Of a stretch of DNA of 12,486 nt, positions 7,322-12,486 are shown piece by piece. How positions within the stretch are numbered: the stretch's first letter is position 1; each line of letters begins with the position of its first letter. Source of the DNA: Lachnospiraceae bacterium (GTDB lineage Bacteria > Bacillota > Clostridia > Lachnospirales > Lachnospiraceae); the NCBI GenBank assembly GCA_014804565.1, contig JAAUZN010000064.1, positions 1-12,486 on the forward strand, given 5' to 3'. The notes under the pieces were generated by a model. The model did not search any database. It was given only the letters and a program-made list of their open reading frames with translations, and was not told where the DNA came from. The position numbers were made by a program, and so were the translations under genes.

Positions 7322-7813
7322 TTATACAGAAACGGAAATACTAGGATCCTGCTCCTCAGACACGGTCTCTCCCGTCTTTGTGTAGGTCACGGCTTCTTTT
7401 ACGACATCTGTCTTTGTCACATCGGAATCCGTACTATCCGTCTCTGTGTTATCCTTCAATAACACTTTCCCCTCCTCGCTGATCTCCACCGTATCCGTAT
7501 TGGTATCCGAATTTCTGTTTTCTGCAATCCTCTCTTCCAGTTTTTCGCGTTCTTCCCTGCGCTTTTCAATAGCCTCCTCGCGCTGCTCCTCCGCGATCTT
7601 GCGGGTCTCCTCCGCATCTTTCTTCATGCCCTCATCCGCTTTCTCTTTGTACTCATAGGCATCTTCATGAAAATCACCCATGTAACCCATTGCCCGCTCC
7701 ATCATTGCGGTGTCACCCTTGCGCCTCGCCTCTTTAAAGACCCGAAACGGGGTGTTGAGCAGCTCCATGTTAGTCCTTGCCCCAATCAATCCTTCCATCG
7801 TCTTTACATGCAT
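7322..7813 (-). CDS. Small charged coiled-coil protein of unknown function, after kinase 2
   Basis: The 163-residue product has no signal peptide or membrane segment. Residues 1-50 form an amphipathic region with LLNTPFRVFKEARRKGDT. Residues 52-99 are a dense Lys/Glu/Arg coiled coil, and a segment with VEISEEGKVLL (109-119) is followed by a Thr/Ser/Asp-rich tail. AAGGAGG (7822-7828) eight bases before the ATG fixes the start. The gene follows the GHKL kinase 2 gene by 87 bases. A TATAAT-like -10 inside that gap may give it its own promoter. It mirrors the position of the 99-566 gene after kinase 1, though the two proteins do not obviously align. I do not recognise the family and suggest no function. 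Confidence 0.8.
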   Translation of the reverse strand: MHVKTMEGLIGARTNMELLNTPFRVFKEARRKGDTAMMERAMGYMGDFHEDAYEYKEKADEGMKKDAEETRKIAEEQREEAIEKRREEREKLEERIAENRNSDTNTDTVEISEEGKVLLKDNTETDSTDSDVTKTDVVKEAVTYTKTGETVSEEQDPSISVSV

Positions 7814-7821
7814 AATGCCGT

Positions 7822-7828
7822 CCTCCTT
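7822..7828 (-). promoter_or_regulatory. Ribosome binding site AAGGAGG for the 7322-7813 gene
   Basis: The site ends eight bases before the ATG at 7813 and supports that start over the later in-frame ATG five codons downstream. Confidence 0.7.
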
Positions 7829-7871
7829 ATCATTTCATCAGCCCACTAAAGCCCTCATATGTTCTTTCGGC

Positions 7872-7877
7872 ATTATA
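7872..7877 (-). promoter_or_regulatory. Possible -10 box in the kinase 2 / coiled-coil gap
   Basis: A perfect TATAAT on the minus strand lies about 60 bases before the coiled-coil gene. No good -35 hexamer lies at 16-18 bases; TTGATG, within the end of the kinase gene, is 21 bases away. It could serve a secondary promoter that lets the coiled-coil protein be made independently of the two-component genes. Confidence 0.3.
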
Positions 7878-7900
7878 AATATGCGAATGAGATTTATGCA

Positions 7901-9280
7901 TCAAACAGCCCCTTTGATGTCATGTACGGCACCCTGCAACGGCATTAAAATAGATAGGATAAAAATACCGTTTTCCGCATCTACATCCACCACCCCGTTA
8001 TACCGGTGTACCACATCTCTGACATTTAACAGACCAATCCCATGCCGCTGTGGATTCTCTTTATTCGTAGATCCATCTGTATACTTTTCCGTCCTGTCCA
8101 TACTGTTTTTTACTTCAAGCAGAAAACATTTCTTTACGGTTTTTGCCTGAATATTGATAAAACGGCATTTGCTCCCTTGCATTCTTTCACACGCTTCCAG
8201 CGCATTATCCAATATATTTCCAAACAATACGCACAGGTCAAACTCATTGATACTTCTCTCCTTTGGCAGCTGCACATCACATTCCCATTGAATGTTCTCC
8301 TCTTTGGCCCGTTTCCGCTTCTGGTAAAGAAGCGCATCCACCGCCTTATTCCCTGTCACATCCCCGACCGCATCCAGAGCAATACCCTCCATATTTTTCA
8401 GGTAATCATCTATCTTCTCCCATTCTTTATTCTGAGACAGCGCCGACAGGGCAATGATATGGTTTTTCATGTCATGCCTCAGCCGCTCCGACTGTCTGTA
8501 CTGCTCTGTCAGCATTTTGTAAACCGCAATCTGCGAGTGGTACTGACCGCTTTTTTCCTGCTCCAAATAAATCCGGTTCATCCCAAACACATAGAATCCT
8601 GTTGCTGCCATAGACAGGAGTGCCAAAACCCAAAATTCAGCAAGGCTGAAAATCTGGTCATAATATAATCCCATGTTACCACCGCTCCTGACCATAATAC
8701 CATTGCTCGCACCCAGGCTCGCCACCTCATACACTGCAACGATCACAAGTAAAGGAACTGCCAATATGATATACCATTTTCCACGCTTACCACAAAAAAC
8801 AGGCTCAAGATGTTTCGTCATCCAATGTACGGCCAATATGACAAAACAATAGCTGACACCGGCACTCAGTCCGATTTCCCAATCTTTAAAAACCGGTTCC
8901 GGAATCTTTTTCACTATATGCAGGAAAAACAGTGCCAGGCATGATAAAAAGGAGTCACAGAAATCTGATACCATCCTTACAACCACCATAAGCATGGATG
9001 CCGCCAGAATCCGTTTCTCCCTGTCTGACCGAAATAACAGCACCACCAATCCCATAAAGAATACAGGGCTCAACAATACAGAAAAAGTATATAGATTGGT
9101 ATACAGCCGACCCAAAATATTCCAAAACAGGCAGCCACAAAAGGAACAAATCAAAAACAATCGTTCTCTCTTTTTTGAGGCTCCTACAAATTTTATACAA
9201 AATTTATCCGCTGCCCATAGATACCCAAGAACAAATGGCGCTGCGGTTAAAATATCTATACAGTCTGAGAGTGATTTCAT
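7901..9280 (-). CDS. GHKL-type sensor histidine kinase, system 2
   Basis: This 459-residue membrane kinase is the partner of the regulator at 9277-9993. Residues 1-235 hold about six to seven hydrophobic helices, unlike those of kinase 1 in detail. A coiled linker leads to the H-box LRHDMKNH with phospho-acceptor His269. The N-box GNILDNALEAC (354-364) and G-box HGIGLLNV (413-420) complete a GHKL ATPase domain of the AgrC/ComD class. The ATG overlaps the regulator's TGA as ATGA, with GGAGGG just upstream inside the regulator's last codons, so the pair is translationally coupled. Nothing in the window encodes a peptide signal. The divergent sensor half suggests a different ligand from kinase 1, although the catalytic half is clearly related. 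Confidence 0.93.
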   Translation of the reverse strand: MKSLSDCIDILTAAPFVLGYLWAADKFCIKFVGASKKRERLFLICSFCGCLFWNILGRLYTNLYTFSVLLSPVFFMGLVVLLFRSDREKRILAASMLMVVVRMVSDFCDSFLSCLALFFLHIVKKIPEPVFKDWEIGLSAGVSYCFVILAVHWMTKHLEPVFCGKRGKWYIILAVPLLVIVAVYEVASLGASNGIMVRSGGNMGLYYDQIFSLAEFWVLALLSMAATGFYVFGMNRIYLEQEKSGQYHSQIAVYKMLTEQYRQSERLRHDMKNHIIALSALSQNKEWEKIDDYLKNMEGIALDAVGDVTGNKAVDALLYQKRKRAKEENIQWECDVQLPKERSINEFDLCVLFGNILDNALEACERMQGSKCRFINIQAKTVKKCFLLEVKNSMDRTEKYTDGSTNKENPQRHGIGLLNVRDVVHRYNGVVDVDAENGIFILSILMPLQGAVHDIKGAV

Positions 9281-9993
9281 AGAATCCCTCCGTTTTCCCG
9301 CATAACCTTAAGCACCTCCCGGCAGAATTCTTCATATCTTCGCTTTGCGATCACAATAGCTTCCCCGTTTTCCAAAATCACTTCCTGTCTGTTATACCCG
9401 TCAACATATTTCAGATTTATAAGATAGCTTTTATGGCACCTGAAAAACCCTTTATCCCGCAGTTTACTCTCCAGTTCTCCGATCTGCTCATAATAAGTAA
9501 AAATGCCTTCCTGCCCATGAACATCGACTACCCTTCCTTTTATCTCGAAATAATATATATCATCAAGAAATAACTTCTTTTTCTGTCTTTCCCTGCTTAC
9601 TATGATAAATTCCTGCGAGCCGTTTTCTGTTTTCAGAACAGCCTTTTGCAATACACTTTTCAGTTTCCTGTCATTCACCGGCTTTAACAGATATTGAAAA
9701 GCCTCCACGTCATATGCTTCAAACACATACTCCCTGCTGGAGGACACAAAAATAAGTATCTTATCATAAGCCTTTTCACGGAACATCTGTGCCGTTTTCA
9801 TTCCATCCGGATCCTGCATCATGATATCAAGAAAAACAATGTCAAAACTCTCGATTGCCTGCAGCAGTTCCCTGCCGCTTTGAAACCGGCGGATGATGCA
9901 TGGTATTTTCATCTCTTCCAGAATATCTTTGATTTTTCTAGCCATATTACAGCACTCTATGATTTCATCATCACATACTGCTATGGAAAGCAT
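9277..9993 (-). CDS. LytTR-family response regulator, system 2
   Basis: The 238-residue product has a receiver domain (about 1-120) with Asp8/Asp9, phospho-acceptor Asp56 in IVFLDIMMQDPDG, Ser84 and Lys104 in YLLKP. A LytTR DNA-binding domain (about 135-235) shows FFRCHKSYLINL, nearly the same block as in regulator 1. The frame is open up to 10065, but the ATG at 9993 starts the canonical MLSIAVCDDE and has AGGTGG five bases upstream; the upstream extension, rich in Arg, Tyr and Ile, looks non-coding. It should act with kinase 2 and probably regulates its own operon or nearby genes. The preceding gene ends at a terminator, so the unit needs its own promoter in 9994-10109. Confidence 0.93.
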   Translation of the reverse strand: MLSIAVCDDEIIECCNMARKIKDILEEMKIPCIIRRFQSGRELLQAIESFDIVFLDIMMQDPDGMKTAQMFREKAYDKILIFVSSSREYVFEAYDVEAFQYLLKPVNDRKLKSVLQKAVLKTENGSQEFIIVSRERQKKKLFLDDIYYFEIKGRVVDVHGQEGIFTYYEQIGELESKLRDKGFFRCHKSYLINLKYVDGYNRQEVILENGEAIVIAKRRYEEFCREVLKVMRENGGIL

Positions 9994-10019
9994 TTTAACC
10001 ACCTGCCTTATACGGGTAT

Positions 10020-10048
10020 ATCGTATATATCGACATGAATAGAAACAA
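10020..10048 (-). promoter_or_regulatory. Weak candidate promoter for regulator 2/kinase 2
   Basis: TTGTTT (10043-10048) and TACGAT (10020-10025) are 17 bases apart on the minus strand, about 27 bases before the ATG. Both hexamers match the consensus only in part. A perfect 5-bp dyad, TATAC-GG-GTATA, lies directly downstream at 10009-10020 where transcription would start. A promoter is required here because a terminator closes the upstream operon, but its exact position is uncertain. Confidence 0.3.
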
Positions 10049-10109
10049 AATTTTATTGCTGCCATGAGCGGACATTTTGATGTAGTGACCGTATGCTATT
10101 TGTCCCATC

Positions 10110-10147
10110 AAAAAAGCCCCTTATGCATAAGCATAAAGAGCTTTTTT
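10110..10147 (-). terminator. Intrinsic terminator of the radical SAM operon
   Basis: Two 17-base arms (10110-10126 and 10131-10147) flank a 4-base loop. Read on the minus strand all 17 positions pair, two of them as G-U wobbles, and the stem ends in a run of six T. Read on the plus strand the same two positions would be A-C mismatches, so the structure is built for minus-strand transcription. It begins three bases after the TAG of the radical SAM gene. Confidence 0.88.
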
Positions 10148-10149
10148 CA

Positions 10150-11253
10150 CTATGATTTCCAATTCTCAGCCAGAAGCGCCTCCACTGTCTCCCTCCGCTC
10201 AAAGAGAACACACCCGCCGCTATGTTCTTCCATCAGGACATCCTGTTCCCGCAATGCCGTAAACAATGGAGATTCCAATGCTTTCCGCAAGGATGTATTT
10301 TTCACATTTGTGTCCGAATATGGTGAAAATGGGCACGGTTCGGCTCCGCCATGTGAATTGATATGGAAAAATCCTCTGCCTGCCGCAATGCAGCCGCCAG
10401 AGCTTTTTTCATCACCCGGAAAAGATACAAAGACCATCTCCGAATATTCTTCGCGCAGCCGTCCAATTCCATCTCTTAAAAGTTCTCGTTCTTCCTCTCC
10501 GGGCGCCAGTTCTTTGCTTTCTTCCGTAACTGGTACGAATTCAACGAAAACCACAAGTTTACACCCACGCTGCGCAAGACTGCCTATGAAATCATCGGAA
10601 ATAACCTCTCTTGCATTCTCCGTAGTTACTGTGACAGAAGTGCCAAACAAGAGACCCTTTTCATAAAGACTGTCCATGGCCGCGATCAATTTGTCATAAA
10701 TGCCCGCTCCCCGACGCAGATCTGTTTCTTCTTTTCCGCCTTCGATGCTCATGACCGGAATCAGGTTACGGCAGTTATCAAAAAGATTCAGGTATTTTTC
10801 ATCGATGTAAGTCCCATTTGTAAAGATCGGAAAGATAATATTTTGCATTCTGCCTGCTGCTTGTATAATATCCCGCCGAAGCAGCGGTTCGCCGCCCGCA
10901 AGCAGAATATAGCTTACCCCGATATCATCAGCCTCTTTGAAAATTGAGAGCCATTCCTCGCTGGTAAGCTGACTTACCGGTTCCGAATCCTGCGTTGCAT
11001 GATTGCATCTGGAATAACACCCTGCACAATGCAGGTTGCAGCTGCTTGTAATGCTAGCAATCAGAAAAGGTGGGATATGTACTCCCTTTTTCGCTTCCTC
11101 TGCCCTGATTTTTGACGCCTTTCTGCTGGCTGCAGCAAACTTGACCATAAATGCGCTTTCACGGGGATCCTTTAATGTTGCTCGCAAGGAATCGGCAACG
11201 ATTCTTTCCACTCCCTGTGTCATATATTTCTGGATATCAAAATTTTCTTCCAT
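10150..11253 (-). CDS. Radical SAM protein with reduced SPASM-like C-terminus
   Basis: The 367-residue product carries the radical SAM cluster motif CNLHCAGC (Cys72, Cys76, Cys79), which binds a 4Fe-4S cluster and cleaves S-adenosylmethionine, and the GGEP motif (120-123) for the methionine moiety. Its N-terminal 60 residues are helical and basic and precede the barrel. The C-terminal region has Cys288 (GGCIAAG), Cys307 (EPCPFSPY) and Cys348 (GGCVLF), fewer than a full SPASM domain, suggesting at most one auxiliary cluster. The ATG at 11253 is chosen because AGGAGA sits seven bases upstream; the frame extends to an ATG at 11274 that lacks such a site. It is the third gene after a MarR/OhrR-like regulator and a membrane protein, and a terminator follows at once. 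No precursor peptide gene is visible, so a peptide-maturing role is not supported. The substrate is unknown. Confidence 0.88.
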   Translation of the reverse strand: MEENFDIQKYMTQGVERIVADSLRATLKDPRESAFMVKFAAASRKASKIRAEEAKKGVHIPPFLIASITSSCNLHCAGCYSRCNHATQDSEPVSQLTSEEWLSIFKEADDIGVSYILLAGGEPLLRRDIIQAAGRMQNIIFPIFTNGTYIDEKYLNLFDNCRNLIPVMSIEGGKEETDLRRGAGIYDKLIAAMDSLYEKGLLFGTSVTVTTENAREVISDDFIGSLAQRGCKLVVFVEFVPVTEESKELAPGEEERELLRDGIGRLREEYSEMVFVSFPGDEKSSGGCIAAGRGFFHINSHGGAEPCPFSPYSDTNVKNTSLRKALESPLFTALREQDVLMEEHSGGCVLFERRETVEALLAENWKS

Positions 11254-11307
11254 AACGAGATCTCCTATATCCATACAAATTATTTATCAGCTTTTGCTGT
11301 TCTTAAC

Positions 11308-11994
11308 TTAAACACGCCCAATCAAGCCAAGCCCCATGCTGATCATCCAGATATAGGCCATCGTTTTAGGCATCATCAGCATACCAACCATCGGTTTTTT
11401 CTTTGCCCACAGCACAACCGGAAAATAGCAGGCAAAGCTGATAATGATTGCGACAGCCATCATCCACAGCCCGTAACCGCCAGTGTTGCCGGACAGGAAA
11501 AACAACACCACAAGACACAGTCCCGTCACGGCAAAGGGCAAATTACGGTAGATTCCCCAGGCCGGATCTCCTTCCGGGCTAAACCAGTTGTTTTGAGGAA
11601 ACAGGCAAAGCACAATACGCAGCACCGCACTGACCCAGATCAGAACGGGCAGAAAGCCCGGATAGGCCACTTGCGGGAAAATAGCCTTCCAGACATAGAA
11701 CAGCAGTACATAAAACACGGTCATGGTGATGGAGGAGACCATCAGCCCCAGACCGGCCCACCATTCCACTTTCGGCGAATCACCGCGAAAAGCTTTGATG
11801 ATCCTGGGAACCAGATGGAACGCATCGCCCCCGCCGAGGACAAGCGTCAACACACCGAACAGATTCAATATCCGGCTGCCACCCGCATTTGACAAGAAAA
11901 CAATAGCCGCAATCAAATCAAACACCAAATAAGCGATACAGAATACCGCTTCTCCAATTTGCGGCATACGGGACTTTGTTTTTTCCTGCTTCAT
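11308..11994 (-). CDS. Seven-helix membrane protein of unknown function
   Basis: The 228-residue product is almost entirely hydrophobic, with about seven transmembrane segments (near residues 15-35, 43-65, 79-103, 112-132, 150-168, 175-196 and 203-226). Between helices 2 and 3 a conserved-looking GGGDAFHLVPRI motif lies near residues 54-65, and polar residues there could bind a metal or lipid, but this is a guess. The start is supported by GGGAGG six bases before the ATG. It lies 33 bases after the MarR-type gene and 54 bases before the radical SAM gene, with no promoter or terminator seen between them. That suggests joint expression and a shared role. I do not recognise the family. Confidence 0.82.
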   Translation of the reverse strand: MKQEKTKSRMPQIGEAVFCIAYLVFDLIAAIVFLSNAGGSRILNLFGVLTLVLGGGDAFHLVPRIIKAFRGDSPKVEWWAGLGLMVSSITMTVFYVLLFYVWKAIFPQVAYPGFLPVLIWVSAVLRIVLCLFPQNNWFSPEGDPAWGIYRNLPFAVTGLCLVVLFFLSGNTGGYGLWMMAVAIIISFACYFPVVLWAKKKPMVGMLMMPKTMAYIWMISMGLGLIGRV

Positions 11995-12027
11995 AATTGC
12001 CTCCCATCTAAAATGATGAATTCCGGG

Positions 12028-12456
12028 TTAAGATAACCCGCCAAGCAGTTTATACAGAAGCTGGTATAGCTGCTGCGCTTCCTGCGGTTCTACGTCAATA
12101 CAGGCACTCAGGCTCGCAGGTATCTGAACTGCCTGCTCCTTTAAGGCTTCTCCCTCCTGGGTAATGGAAACGATCAGATTACGTTCATCCTCTTTAGAGC
12201 GGTTCCGAACCACATAATTCTTTTCTTCAAGTTTCTTCAGTACAGGAGTAAGCGTACCGGAATCCAGATAAAGGCATTGCCCAAGCTCCTTGACAGTCAC
12301 CTCTTTTTTCTCCCACATTACCATCATTGCGATATACTGGGTATATGTCAGATCAAGTTTGTCAAGATAGGGCTTATATCTTCGTATCACTTCTTTGGAG
12401 CAAGCATAGAGAGGAAAGCATAATTGATTTTCCAGTTTTAAGCTGTCGTAATTCAT
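12028..12456 (-). CDS. MarR-family regulator, OhrR-like organic peroxide sensor
   Basis: The 142-residue winged-helix protein closely resembles Bacillus subtilis OhrR over most of its length. Shared blocks include LENQLCFPLYA, LTYTQYIAMMV and LYLDSGTLTPVLKKLE (the recognition helix region). Cys13 corresponds to the peroxide-sensing Cys15 of OhrR, and Tyr27 and Tyr38 to its partners Tyr29 and Tyr40. There is an additional Cys19. OhrR proteins repress target genes until organic hydroperoxide or hypochlorite oxidises the Cys. The usual target, an Ohr peroxidase gene, is not in this window. Instead the gene heads a unit with a membrane protein and a radical SAM protein. The ATG at 12456 has an AAAGGGTG site upstream. 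The upstream operator lies beyond the window edge, and the 30 bases visible contain no clear dyad. Confidence 0.9.
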   Translation of the reverse strand: MNYDSLKLENQLCFPLYACSKEVIRRYKPYLDKLDLTYTQYIAMMVMWEKKEVTVKELGQCLYLDSGTLTPVLKKLEEKNYVVRNRSKEDERNLIVSITQEGEALKEQAVQIPASLSACIDVEPQEAQQLYQLLYKLLGGLS

Positions 12457-12486
12457 GCCTGCACCCTTTCTTTCTGTTTTTCATAT

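Noticed and set aside
9994..10065. Longer N-terminus for regulator 2
   Set aside because: Receiver domains start directly with a strand like MLSIAVCDDE, and the extra 24 residues have no ribosome site and overlap the presumed promoter.
10064..10666. Open 200-codon frame on the plus strand
   Set aside because: It lies opposite the radical SAM gene and across its terminator, has no ribosome site, and its Ser/Pro-rich translation looks like an antisense shadow.
1..12486. CRISPR arrays, tRNA or rRNA genes, insertion sequences and riboswitches
   Set aside because: I saw no regularly spaced repeats, cloverleaf or rRNA segments, no transposase frame and no untranslated stretch long enough for a riboswitch; the largest gene-free gap is about 156 bases.

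Overview
The window looks like a chromosomal segment from an anaerobic Firmicute, most likely Lachnospiraceae or a related Clostridium cluster XIVa lineage. The grounds are the strong AGGAGG ribosome binding sites, moderate base composition, two LytTR/GHKL two-component systems, an FG-GAP-type lipoprotein, and small charged coiled-coil proteins of a kind I associate with that group. The genus cannot be fixed from the sequence alone. Nearly everything lies on the minus strand; only a truncated hemerythrin gene (left edge) and a NERD-domain gene (6425-7300) lie on the plus strand.

Read in the direction of minus-strand transcription, from high to low coordinates: (i) 12456-10150 is a three-gene unit with an OhrR-like MarR regulator, a seven-helix membrane protein of unknown function and a radical SAM protein with a reduced SPASM-like tail. 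It is closed by a clear intrinsic terminator at 10110-10147. (ii) 9993-7322 holds a LytTR response regulator, its translationally coupled GHKL sensor kinase, and a small coiled-coil protein after an 87-base gap. (iii) A divergent region at 6294-6424 separates the plus-strand NERD/zinc-ribbon gene from the next minus-strand unit. (iv) 6293-4140 holds an alpha/beta-hydrolase gene broken by an internal deletion and frameshift, overlapping by ATGA a lipoprotein gene with two DxDxDG motifs. (v) 4057-99 is an apparent operon from a consensus-like promoter at 4091-4119: a sodium-dependent (NSS family) transporter, a LytTR response regulator, a GHKL sensor kinase and a small coiled-coil protein, ending at a hairpin shared with the converging hemerythrin gene.

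Two points stand out. First, the order LytTR regulator - GHKL kinase - small soluble coiled-coil protein occurs twice within 10 kb, once with an amino-acid-type transporter in front. No AgrB/AgrD peptide pair is present, which suggests sensing of something other than a locally encoded autoinducer peptide. Second, the OhrR-like regulator, which keeps the peroxide-sensing Cys and both partner Tyr residues, heads an operon with an oxygen-labile radical SAM enzyme and an unknown membrane protein instead of the usual Ohr peroxidase. Functions of the coiled-coil proteins, the membrane protein and the radical SAM product are not known to me. The operon assignments are inferred from spacing and from promoter and terminator signals.
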